This document shows positions 7,701 to 13,825 of a stretch of DNA of 30,043 nucleotides, piece after piece. Origin of the DNA: SZUA-521 sp041738285 (GTDB lineage Bacteria > Pseudomonadota > Gammaproteobacteria > Pseudomonadales > Azotimanducaceae); NCBI GenBank assembly GCA_041738285.1, contig JBGSQB010000063.1, positions 1-30,043 of the forward strand, given 5' to 3'. The notes beneath the pieces were generated by a model. The model saw nothing but the letters and a program-made list of their open reading frames with translations. It was not told where the DNA came from and searched no databases. Position numbers and translations under genes: made by a program. Each line of letters begins with the position of its first letter. Position 1 is the first letter of the stretch.

Positions 7701-8397
7701 CAGCATCACCTTTGGTGTCGGTGACGACATCGCCGGGGACAACGCATCTGCCGACGGCAGAAACGACGGCGGCGGCTTCACCCCGATCTTGAATGATCTG
7801 CTCACGACCCAGCGCGTGCGTCCTCATACGGTCGAAAACGAAGGCGTGCCGGGCGATACCTCTGCCGGCGGGTTGCTGGCGCTGCCATCGGTGCTGACGC
7901 AGCATCCGGAGGCCCAGCGCTATCTGGTGAAGTACGGCATGAACGATGCCAAACCGTTCCTGCCGGTGCCGAGTGGCCTGGGCCTGACGGCCTGCGACGC
8001 CGGTTATCCGGGCACCTTCAAGGACAACATGCTGCGGATGGTCAACCTGATTCAGGCATCCGGTCGCGCGCTGATCATTGCCAAGATCAACGTGGCACTG
8101 GCGGACGGCGCGGGTGCAACGGAGCTGTATCCGGACCCCGATCAAGGCGCGCGCAGCCTCCTGATCAAGGACTTCAACCTCGTGATCGACGAGCTGGCGG
8201 ACAATCCGGTTAACGGTCTCACGGTTGCGGGGCCCGACTTCTATACCTATTTCCTCGCCAACTACGGCGCCGAGTACTCGGACCCGATTCACCCCAATGG
8301 ACTGGGATATCAATCTATGGCGAGCCTGTGGTCGGCGGTTTCCCCGTGGACGGCGCCACCGCCAGGGACGCCGCCATCGGTCTCTTGCCCTCCGTGA
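4705..8397 (+). CDS. Large secreted modular SGNH/GDSL hydrolase with triplicated binding modules
   Basis: This 1230-residue protein has a basic N-region, a hydrophobic core (WLLGVCALVAACPLSA) and likely cleavage near residue 47. Three near-identical 170-residue modules lie at about 49-218, 330-499 and 715-884; each opens with FxQD and closes with GPAESPR, like the C-terminal beta-sandwich of GH115 enzymes. Three 100-residue cadherin/Ig-like (Big_9 type) modules lie at about 223-322, 504-603 and 608-707, with DTDPDxDPLTVTAVG and SYTIGDGNGGFDSATVTV. An Ig-like linker (about 886-990) leads to an SGNH domain with Ser1000 (IGDSIT), Gly1050 (NEGVPGDTS), Asn1080 (YGMND), Asp1193 and His1196 (DPIHPNGLGY). 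The full SGNH set suggests an active esterase, perhaps deacetylating polysaccharide outside the cell. No anchor motif or PEP-CTERM tail is seen. An in-frame stop at 4681 fixes the ATG at 4705 as the first start. Confidence 0.9.
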   Translation: MQYSAVHRPRRACLGARRRLTGAAWPTWRSWLLGVCALVAACPLSAAPFLQDSGPQGLVSMDAESFASNTPQGSDSWVVVAAPVPGFAGSGVMDTAPNDGTNNSTNFVTLSPRLDFQVQFLNAGTHYVWVRGLAAGGGHNSLHVGLNGQAVSSSTAITLNVTSNYVWSSGANTITIPSAGLHTINVWMREDGTQFDKLVLTTSAGYTPSGTGPAESPRTGGGNNAPIARDDAFSVTQDTNNNALAVLADNGSGVDTDPDNDPLTVTAVGTPSGSGTAVINGASDGLLYTPAPGFTGQETVSYTIGDGNGGFDSATVTVTVTAPVGGGGAFQQDGGAQGIVSMDAENFSSNTPQGSDSWVVVAAPVPGFAGSGVMDTVPNDGTNHSANFVTLSPRLDFQVQFLNAGTHYVWVRGLATGGGHNSLHVGLNGQAVSSSTAITLNVTSNYVWSSGANTITIPSAGLHTINVWMREDGTQFDKLVLTTSAGYTPTGAGPAESPRTGGGNNPPIARDDAFSVTLDTNNNALAVLVDNGSGADTDPDTDPLTVTAVGSPSGSGTAVINGASDGVLYTPAPGFTGQETFSYTIGDGNGGFDSATVTVTVTAIGGGNNPPIARNDAVSVTQDTHDNALAVLVDNGSGADTDPDVDPLTVTAVGTPSGSGTAVINGANDGVLYTPAAGFIGQETFSYTIGDGNGGFDSATVTVVVIAPVGGGGAFQQDGGAQGLVSMDAENFASNTPQGSDSWVTVATPAPGFAGTGVMDTVPNDGTNQSANFVTLSPRLDFQVQFLNAGTHYVWVRGLATGGGHNSLHVGLNGQAVSSSTAITLNVTSNYVWSSGANTITIPSAGLHTINVWMREDGTQFDKLVLTTSAGYTPSGVGPAESPRSTSCVVFPSITISTPEVGHLQTSGALAVDTLTCSAASLPPGWGVKFLRDGGLSQGGDESFDYSAPFSASFGGPGIGEHQLEAQIVDASGARVPGARTQHQINRVGVGDYYVAIGDSITFGVGDDIAGDNASADGRNDGGGFTPILNDLLTTQRVRPHTVENEGVPGDTSAGGLLALPSVLTQHPEAQRYLVKYGMNDAKPFLPVPSGLGLTACDAGYPGTFKDNMLRMVNLIQASGRALIIAKINVALADGAGATELYPDPDQGARSLLIKDFNLVIDELADNPVNGLTVAGPDFYTYFLANYGAEYSDPIHPNGLGYQSMASLWSAVSPWTAPPPGTPPSVSCPP
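4849..5358 (+). repeat. GH115_C-like module repeat, copy 1 of 3 (510 bp)
   Basis: First copy of a 510-bp in-frame coding repeat (170 codons) within the secreted SGNH gene. The second half, from the HYVWVRG codons on, is almost identical at DNA level to copies 2 and 3. Confidence 0.9.
5371..5670 (+). repeat. Cadherin/Ig-like (Big_9-type) module repeat, copy 1 of 3 (300 bp)
   Basis: A 300-bp in-frame repeat encoding a 100-residue module with Asp-rich, possibly calcium-binding DTDPDNDP and the YTIGDGNGGFDS motif. It separates binding modules 1 and 2. Confidence 0.85.
5692..6201 (+). repeat. GH115_C-like module repeat, copy 2 of 3 (510 bp)
   Basis: Second copy, the same length as copy 1. Differences are mostly synonymous or conservative, such as ENFSS for ESFAS near the start and TGAGPAESPR at the end. 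Confidence 0.9.
6214..6513 (+). repeat. Cadherin/Ig-like (Big_9-type) module repeat, copy 2 of 3 (300 bp)
   Basis: Second 300-bp copy, followed directly by copy 3 through a short IGGG linker, so this interval carries two tandem Ig-like modules where the first interval has one. Confidence 0.85.
6526..6825 (+). repeat. Cadherin/Ig-like (Big_9-type) module repeat, copy 3 of 3 (300 bp)
   Basis: Third 300-bp copy. Small changes such as DTHDN for DTNNN and TVVVIA at the end show it is slightly older or less converted than copy 2. Confidence 0.85.
6847..7356 (+). repeat. GH115_C-like module repeat, copy 3 of 3 (510 bp)
   Basis: Third copy, again exactly 510 bp. Its first third has diverged most (VTVATPAPGFAGTG in place of VVVAAPVPGFAGSG), while the last 200 bp remain nearly identical to the other copies. 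Confidence 0.9.
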
Positions 8398-8668
8398 GAA
8401 CTCCCCGGGTCAGGTTTTAGGATTCGTCCGCCTCCGATGCGTGCGCGATCGACGCGCGACTGGCGTTGGCCGGTCCGTGATCGACCATTACCTCCTTTGA
8501 AAGGCCCGCCTGCGCGACCATTCCGGCCTAACTTGCATACAAGTCTTACCTTCTCCGCGAGAATCTAACGTCACGGGCGACCCAACACCGTGTAAATTCA
8601 CTGATTAATTTCGCACGGACCGCGCCCATGATGCGGGCGCGGATTGTTCGCTCAGGAGTGGCTGGATT
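8398..8668. other. Intergenic region between the SGNH gene and the sulfotransferase gene
   Basis: This 271-bp gap has no supported gene. Base composition drops here, with AT-rich patches around 8591-8612. It marks the step from the high-GC left flank to the lower-GC core. A strong hairpin at 8620-8642 is listed separately. A TTGCAT at 8533-8538 could be a -35 element, but no good -10 sits at the right distance. Confidence 0.4.
8620..8642 (+). promoter_or_regulatory. Perfect 8-bp stem hairpin in the sulfotransferase leader
   Basis: CCGCGCCC and GGGCGCGG form a perfect 8-bp all-GC stem around a 7-base loop (ATGATGC), ending 26 bp before the GTG start. There is no T-run after it, so it is not a standard terminator. 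It could be an attenuator, a mRNA-stabilising leader hairpin or a protein-binding dyad. Confidence 0.45.
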
Positions 8669-9604
8669 GTGCAGCAAGTAATCTTCGTTGGAGGGACTGC
8701 GTACAGCGGATCGACGTTGGCGGACCTCACCATAGGCAACGATCCGGCAGGATTCTCCTGCGGTGAGGTTGTCGACTTTTTCAATCCCACGCGGCCGCAC
8801 CACGTGAATCCAATCTGCGGGTGTGGCGTGGCCCAATGCCAGACTTGGCCGAGCCTTCGTGTGCACGGCGAGGAGCGCGTCTATGAGTCGATCTTCGAAA
8901 TGCACCCCGAGGTTCGATTCATTGTCGATTCCAGCAAAGATCCGTTTTGGATAGCGCGCCAAAGCGAGCGTCTCCGGAGACAGCAGATTCCGACAAGACA
9001 CATCCTCATCTGGAAGACTCCGGTCGAGATCGCACGCTCATATCAGAAACGTGGGCACGCCCGTGATTGGCAGAAGTCGTGGGTCAACTATCACAGGGTT
9101 TACGCGTCGCTCGAGTTAGAGTGGCGGTCCGTTGCCTATAGCAGTTTCGTTTCCGAGCCAAGCAGCCTTGCAAGTGTCTGCAGTTGGCTCGGAATTGACT
9201 ACTCCACCGAGAAGGCGAGGTATTGGGAAAAGCGTCACTGCATACTCGGAGGAAACCATTCCGCACGCGTGCATCTTCATGATGCGGAGTCCGCAGAGTT
9301 TGGGCGATCTAACAGCATCCTTCGAAAGGACACCGGACACAACATTGCTCTCGAAAAGCATCGTCGCGTTCAGCTAGAAGTTGCCGCCAACTCGAAGGAT
9401 GACGTTGCCATCGACGATTCGTCACCCTACGTCAGGCCAATACTTCGAATGCTGTCGTCGTTTGACGTCGCTGGGACGGGTCGCGACGTAGGGGCGATTC
9501 GCGAAGTCAAGATGTCGCCAACGGAGGTACATCTGCGTCGCCTCGTCTCGCGATATCGACAGTACACCGGGAGGAGGCGCTATCCGCCTCATTACAAGAG
9601 CTAG
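8669..9604 (+). CDS. PAPS-dependent sulfotransferase family protein
   Basis: This 311-residue protein has the 5'-phosphosulfate-binding loop GGTAYSGSTLADLTIGN at residues 8-24. A cysteine cluster follows (Cys50, Cys52, Cys57, in CGCGVAQC), as is common in bacterial carbohydrate sulfotransferases. VDSSKD lies at 86-91, and the 3'-phosphate-binding stretch HILIWKTPVEIARSY ends with the conserved Arg/Ser pair. It would move sulfate from PAPS to a hydroxyl or amine of the polysaccharide or its precursor. There is no signal peptide, so it probably acts in the cytoplasm on an intermediate. The GTG start lies about 10 bp after CAGGAG; two ATGs at 8628 and 8631 are out of frame and lie in the hairpin loop. 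No PAPS-making genes are in the window. Composition is lower in GC than the gene before. Confidence 0.82.
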   Translation: MQQVIFVGGTAYSGSTLADLTIGNDPAGFSCGEVVDFFNPTRPHHVNPICGCGVAQCQTWPSLRVHGEERVYESIFEMHPEVRFIVDSSKDPFWIARQSERLRRQQIPTRHILIWKTPVEIARSYQKRGHARDWQKSWVNYHRVYASLELEWRSVAYSSFVSEPSSLASVCSWLGIDYSTEKARYWEKRHCILGGNHSARVHLHDAESAEFGRSNSILRKDTGHNIALEKHRRVQLEVAANSKDDVAIDDSSPYVRPILRMLSSFDVAGTGRDVGAIREVKMSPTEVHLRRLVSRYRQYTGRRRYPPHYKS

Positions 9605-9729
9605 TCATTGTTCGACCCAGCAGAGAGCCACTAGCACATTATGTTTATTGATGGACGGACACCCCGGACAGGGTCGTCGCACCGGAGGCGAACACCGAAT
9701 GCCTTGGCGAATGAACTCCGGACCGTAAC

Positions 9730-11097
9730 ATGAAGAACCTCGCACTTCTGATCATACTCGTTTGCGTGGGCTCCGTGAGTGAGGTGCTCCGCGAGTTCCC
9801 GACTGTGCCACCAAGGGTGGCGTATCTCGCGGACCTAGCGATCGCGTCATTTGGGATAGTCGTCATTGCCAAGCTTATTCTCACGCAGCGTTGGCGCCTT
9901 GTTCCGCTTCGCTACTTCCTCGCCTTCTTCGGGTTTAGTTATGCAGTCGTTTCCGGAACGGTTCTCAACGATGTTTCCCCTGAAACGACATTCGCTGGGA
10001 TACGCATGTATTTCAAGTACGTTCCTCTGTTCCTTGCGCCCTTTGCCTTCGACTTCACCTCTAGAGACCTGCGATTGCAGTTCGGGGGCATCATTGCCCT
10101 CGCGCTGATTCAGATTCCCTTCGCGTTTTGGCAACGTTTTGTTGAGCACGTCGGTGCGGGCGAATCGAGCGGTGATCTAATAACGGGCACACTTGGCAAT
10201 TCAGGCAGCCTAAGCATCTTTCAGGTTGGAACGATCGTTGCGATTGCGGCGCTCCATGTTGCAGGAAAGATCTCACGAGTCTGGACGTTGCTGTTATGCG
10301 GCTTGCTCGTTCTGCCAACCACGATCAACGAGACGAAAGCTACGCCCATTTTCCTACTAGCGGGCGCGATCGGAGTGCTGTTCGCAAATCGAGGCCGGCT
10401 TCGTGCCTCTCAGATTGCCGTGATCGGGTCTACTACTGTTGCCTTGGTCGTCGGGTTCGTCATGGTCTATGACAGCCTCTACGCGGAACGCGTAGGTTCG
10501 CCCAAGTTCGTTGAACAGATGACTTCGAAAAAGTACATCGTAGACAACTACAATCTCACAGGCGTGCGCGCAAGGAGCTTCGACTTCCACCGCGATCGGG
10601 CAGCGATCGTGGGTGAGTCCGCGGACCAGCTGACGGATCGGGACCAGTATTTTGGGCGCTTCGACAGCATCAGAGCGCCATTTGACGCGTTCGCGCGTGA
10701 GCATCCCTTGCATCTGTTCTTTGGGCTTGGTGTCGGCAATGTCACTAGCACTTTTGGCGACCGCAAGTATGAAGTTGTTGAGCGTGAATTAGGCGCGCGC
10801 CAGACGACGATTTCCATCCTCATCTGGGAGTCGGGATTGCTGGGCATGGGGTTCTTCATCGCCTTTCTGTTGCTGGTGCTGCGCGACTCTTTTGCGCTTG
10901 CTCGTTCGTCGTCGTCGGCCGAGATCGGAGCCGCATGGTCGGGAGTGGGGTCGGTAGTTCTGCTAGTTTGCTACTACCAAAGCATCTTCAACTTGCAGGA
11001 GGTTCTAGCTCCTTTCATCTATTTCTCGGGCGTGGTCGTTGCGAAATTGGCCGTCGAGCGGCGGCGCACGGCGGTACTCGACCCGCTGTATAACTAA
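9730..11097 (+). CDS. O-antigen polymerase/ligase-like multi-spanning membrane protein
   Basis: This 455-residue protein is strongly hydrophobic. About ten transmembrane helices are visible by eye, starting with LALLIILVCVGSVS and including FGIVVIAKLIL, FLAFFGFSYAVV, VWTLLLCGLLVLP and FFIAFLLLVLR. Between roughly residues 250 and 350 is a large polar loop ending in HPLHLFFGLGVGNVTS. That GxGxGN-type sequence after a periplasmic loop is typical of the Wzy/WaaL (O-antigen polymerase/ligase) superfamily. It would link repeat units at the periplasmic face or ligate the chain to an acceptor; primary sequence does not separate these roles. It lies between the sulfotransferase and two GT4 genes, and its frame ends inside the leader of the next gene. 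No flippase (Wzx) is seen nearby. Confidence 0.82.
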   Translation: MKNLALLIILVCVGSVSEVLREFPTVPPRVAYLADLAIASFGIVVIAKLILTQRWRLVPLRYFLAFFGFSYAVVSGTVLNDVSPETTFAGIRMYFKYVPLFLAPFAFDFTSRDLRLQFGGIIALALIQIPFAFWQRFVEHVGAGESSGDLITGTLGNSGSLSIFQVGTIVAIAALHVAGKISRVWTLLLCGLLVLPTTINETKATPIFLLAGAIGVLFANRGRLRASQIAVIGSTTVALVVGFVMVYDSLYAERVGSPKFVEQMTSKKYIVDNYNLTGVRARSFDFHRDRAAIVGESADQLTDRDQYFGRFDSIRAPFDAFAREHPLHLFFGLGVGNVTSTFGDRKYEVVERELGARQTTISILIWESGLLGMGFFIAFLLLVLRDSFALARSSSSAEIGAAWSGVGSVVLLVCYYQSIFNLQEVLAPFIYFSGVVVAKLAVERRRTAVLDPLYN

Positions 11098-11113
11098 AGC
11101 GGATTCTGCCCCG

Positions 11114-12334
11114 TTGCGTCTGCTCTATCTGATCCCAGAATCATGGCCCACGCATCGCGCCGATGTACGTGTGCTGTTTGGTAAGTACCTACCCCGACTT
11201 GGCGTGACCACAGAGTTGGTCACGGACTACGCGAGCGAAAAGTCGCAATCCGAAGACGTCTGGCTCGGGGGGCGATCATCGCTACACCGAGCACCTGCCG
11301 CGCGCGCCGCTCATCATCTGGCAAAGGCGTGGCATTTTGCTCGGTCACTCTTGTGTTTCAGTCGCAGTCGAACCGATGCCGTCCAGGTTAGAGACATGCC
11401 CGTCGTGGCCTTGCTCGCTTTGGCGATATCGAGACTCAAGCGATGTCAGTTCTATTATTGGATGTCCTTTCCACAGTCAGAGGGCCAGATTGAGAGGGCT
11501 AGGGCGAGGGGACGGAGCGCAGGCATACGTTTCTGGTTTCCACTCATTCAAGGCCATGTCGGCAAGTATCTGCTCTACCACATCGTGTTGCGTCGAGCTG
11601 ATCACGTATTTGTGCAAAGCGATTGGATGGCGTCCGATCTACTTAGCCACGGAGTCGACGAAACTAAAATCACCCCAGTGCCTATGGGCGTAGATCTCGA
11701 GTCTGTAGACACCTGGCGAATGCCGCCGTTAGATGACATCAGGATGGCCGGGCGGCGTGTCGTGGCTTATCTGGGGACACTCGATGCTGCGCGTCATGTC
11801 GAGATGTTGTTCGAGATGCTGGAGATTGCGCGCAGGCGAGCACCGTCGTTGATGCTGTTGCTTATCGGTGACACCGAAGATGTGGATCAGCGGACTTGGT
11901 TGGAAGGTGAAGCGCGGAGATATGGGGTTGCGGATGCAGTAATGTGGACTGGCTGGGTGCCTATGGCAACTGCCTGGCAGCACGTGCGGCGGGCAGAGAT
12001 TGGACTGTCCCCGGTGCCGAGGAGTCCCCTATTTGACTGCGCGAGTCCGACTAAACCTCTTGAATATATGGCATTGGGCGTGCCGGTCGTGGCGAGCGAT
12101 AACCCGGATCAGATGAACCTAATCCAGGAAAGCGACGCCGGGCGTTGCGTACCTTTCGATGCGACTGCGTTCGCGGGAGCGGTTGTCGAAATCCTTAGCG
12201 ATCGCGAACTTTGGTGCGAAATGTCCAAGCGTGGACCAAAGTATGTGGCGCGCAAACGTGGATACGATGCGATCGCGCGAAGGTTGGCGGGCGTGTACGA
12301 AACGCTTCTCCGGCAGGACGACCGCGGCGCGTAG
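11114..12334 (+). CDS. Glycosyltransferase family 4
   Basis: The product is about 406 residues with a GT-B fold. Strand 1 is LRLLYLIPESWPTHRADVRV, and a 'QSDWM' motif is followed by ITPVPMGVDLESV at the linker. The donor domain runs from VVAYLGTLDAARHVEML through GDTEDVDQRTWL to SPTKPLEYMALGVPVVASDN. The family's first EX7E glutamate is not present; this KPLEYMALG branch keeps only the second. No ATG precedes the first strand: the frame opens upstream with a TTG at 11039 inside the polymerase gene, so I chose the TTG at 11114, 17 bp after that gene's stop. Initiation is therefore uncertain and ribosome binding weak, suggesting coupling to the upstream gene. The sugar transferred cannot be read from sequence. 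Confidence 0.8.
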   Translation: MRLLYLIPESWPTHRADVRVLFGKYLPRLGVTTELVTDYASEKSQSEDVWLGGRSSLHRAPAARAAHHLAKAWHFARSLLCFSRSRTDAVQVRDMPVVALLALAISRLKRCQFYYWMSFPQSEGQIERARARGRSAGIRFWFPLIQGHVGKYLLYHIVLRRADHVFVQSDWMASDLLSHGVDETKITPVPMGVDLESVDTWRMPPLDDIRMAGRRVVAYLGTLDAARHVEMLFEMLEIARRRAPSLMLLLIGDTEDVDQRTWLEGEARRYGVADAVMWTGWVPMATAWQHVRRAEIGLSPVPRSPLFDCASPTKPLEYMALGVPVVASDNPDQMNLIQESDAGRCVPFDATAFAGAVVEILSDRELWCEMSKRGPKYVARKRGYDAIARRLAGVYETLLRQDDRGA

Positions 12335-12430
12335 ACTTTCTGTTGTTCAGCAGCGCCTACATCGTCGATGACGCGAGGAGGGCTTCCGTGGAGCAGGCGA
12401 GTCGGGTCTAATCGACGTGTGGGCAGACTG

Positions 12431-13591
12431 ATGGTCACGCCAAGAAGAATGCGGGTTCTGCACATCGTCGACGTACTCCACTTCGACGGCCGAACATCCG
12501 TACTGCTGGAGCTAATCAGGCGAAGTGGCGATTCCTGCGACCACGTGATCCTGACATTGAATGGGCTGGGACCAAAGGCCGAACCCTTTCGGCAAATGGG
12601 TATCCCAGTGTATTCGCTGCGGCGTGGACCGCGAGCTGGTCGGTTAAAGCGGTCGATTATTGCCGCGTTTCGTGCTTTGCGACCGTTGCCGGACGTTGTT
12701 GTCACGTGGTCCATGGGCGCATGTTTTTGGTCCTTGGCGCTAAGAGTGGCTTTTCGGCCGGTAGTGTGGACCGTTCACAACTCAGTTGAGAAATGGAGTC
12801 GACGGCGAGAACGTTTGGGTGTGCGGATTCTCTCGGTGCTCTCGTTCGTGGTTCCCTCACGAGTGGTGTGTTGTTCTCCGCAAGTCAGGTCTGTGTACGA
12901 GAGGTCCCATGGATTCAGGGCCGGGAAGCTCGTGGCGATTGAGAATGGCGTGGACTTTGACGAGTTTCGGCCCGATGAAGATAGGCGTCGAAGAATCAGG
13001 GAAACGCTTGGGGTGTCTGCCGACGGCCTACTCGTGGCGTCGGCGGCGCGATTCGCGGTCGGCAAGTCTAACGCGGATGTGAAGAACACTTTTGGCCTGA
13101 TCGACGCAGTCAGCATGGCTCACAAACGACATCCGGAAATCCATCTCGTGCTGTTTGGAACGAATGCCGATGGATCAAACGCCGAGCTTCGGGAACGTCT
13201 AAGCTCTGCCGGTTTGACCGCAAATGCCCATCTGCTTGGGCAGCGCCGGGATATCGCAGAGATTCTGTGCGGATGCGACGCGTACGCGATGACTTCGCCT
13301 AGTGAAGGATTGCCAGTGGCGCTGATTGAGGCGATCGCATCGGGGTTGGTTCCCATTTGCATGGATGCCGGCGGAATTCGGGATGCAATTGGAAGTGTTG
13401 GCTATTTGATCGCCCAGGGTGATCTTGCGGCGTTTTCATCGGCAATCGATAAAGTCGCAGGCATGTCAACAGAGGCGCGACGCCAATTTGGGCATGTCCT
13501 TCGGGAAGAGGCTCGGACCAGGTTCGACATTGGCGTTGCCGTCGAGGCTTACTTGAGCGTCGTTCGGAATGCGGCAGGACCGGCGGCCTGA
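12431..13591 (+). CDS. Glycosyltransferase family 4
   Basis: The product is about 386 residues with a GT-B fold. MRVLHIVDVLHFDGRTSVLL is strand 1 plus the loop that contacts the acceptor. VAIENGVDFDEF marks the start of the donor domain, and CDAYAMTSPSEGLPVALIEA carries an intact EX7E motif. Three in-frame ATGs compete: 12368, 12431 and 12449. None has a strong ribosome binding site. The last starts exactly at the fold and the first adds a 27-residue basic leader; 12431 is a compromise and could be wrong by 6-21 residues. It is the last cytoplasmic gene of the plus-strand core before the secreted beta-helix protein. Confidence 0.82.
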   Translation: MVTPRRMRVLHIVDVLHFDGRTSVLLELIRRSGDSCDHVILTLNGLGPKAEPFRQMGIPVYSLRRGPRAGRLKRSIIAAFRALRPLPDVVVTWSMGACFWSLALRVAFRPVVWTVHNSVEKWSRRRERLGVRILSVLSFVVPSRVVCCSPQVRSVYERSHGFRAGKLVAIENGVDFDEFRPDEDRRRRIRETLGVSADGLLVASAARFAVGKSNADVKNTFGLIDAVSMAHKRHPEIHLVLFGTNADGSNAELRERLSSAGLTANAHLLGQRRDIAEILCGCDAYAMTSPSEGLPVALIEAIASGLVPICMDAGGIRDAIGSVGYLIAQGDLAAFSSAIDKVAGMSTEARRQFGHVLREEARTRFDIGVAVEAYLSVVRNAAGPAA

Positions 13592-13596
13592 AGCAA

Positions 13597-13617
13597 GGCG
13601 ACCCCGCCCCCTTTTTT
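13597..13617 (+). terminator. Weak intrinsic terminator candidate
   Basis: A 4-bp GGCG/CGCC stem with an ACCC loop is followed by CCC and a run of six T at 13612-13617, just after the GT4 stop. The stem is short, so the call is weak; an independent promoter downstream would fit with transcription ending here. Confidence 0.25.
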
Positions 13618-13735
13618 GGAAGGCTGCGCCTCGAACGAACGCGAGATAGGGCAATCGCACCGCGCGAATGTCGACTAGTTCGCAAAATTACAATCCAAAG
13701 TCATATAGATTGAAAATAGTGCGGGTGATCCGCGG

Positions 13736-13744
13736 TGATACAAT
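13736..13744 (+). promoter_or_regulatory. Extended -10 promoter candidate for the beta-helix gene
   Basis: TGA-TACAAT reads as an extended -10 element (TGn plus a one-mismatch TATAAT). It lies 82 bp before the ATG at 13826, in a locally AT-rich patch. A TTGAAA at 13710-13715 is 23 bp upstream, too far for a classical -35, but extended -10 promoters do not need one. A GCGG/CCGC dyad sits between them. Confidence 0.4.
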
Positions 13745-13825
13745 TCTCGCGAGTTGCGTGCCGGCGCGGCGAAGAAAGTGACCGTTTGAATGCCGCTCTC
13801 AAGTCGCTGTAGTCCGAGGACGTTT

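Noticed and set aside
7234..8313. Long antisense open frame opposite the SGNH domain
   Set aside because: It is a shadow of the strong plus-strand gene in high-GC DNA. It is rich in Arg, Val and His, with no recognisable domain.
13710..13744. TTGAAA / TACAAT as a classical sigma-70 promoter
   Set aside because: The spacing is 23 bp, outside the 16-18 bp range. Only the extended -10 element was kept, at modest confidence.
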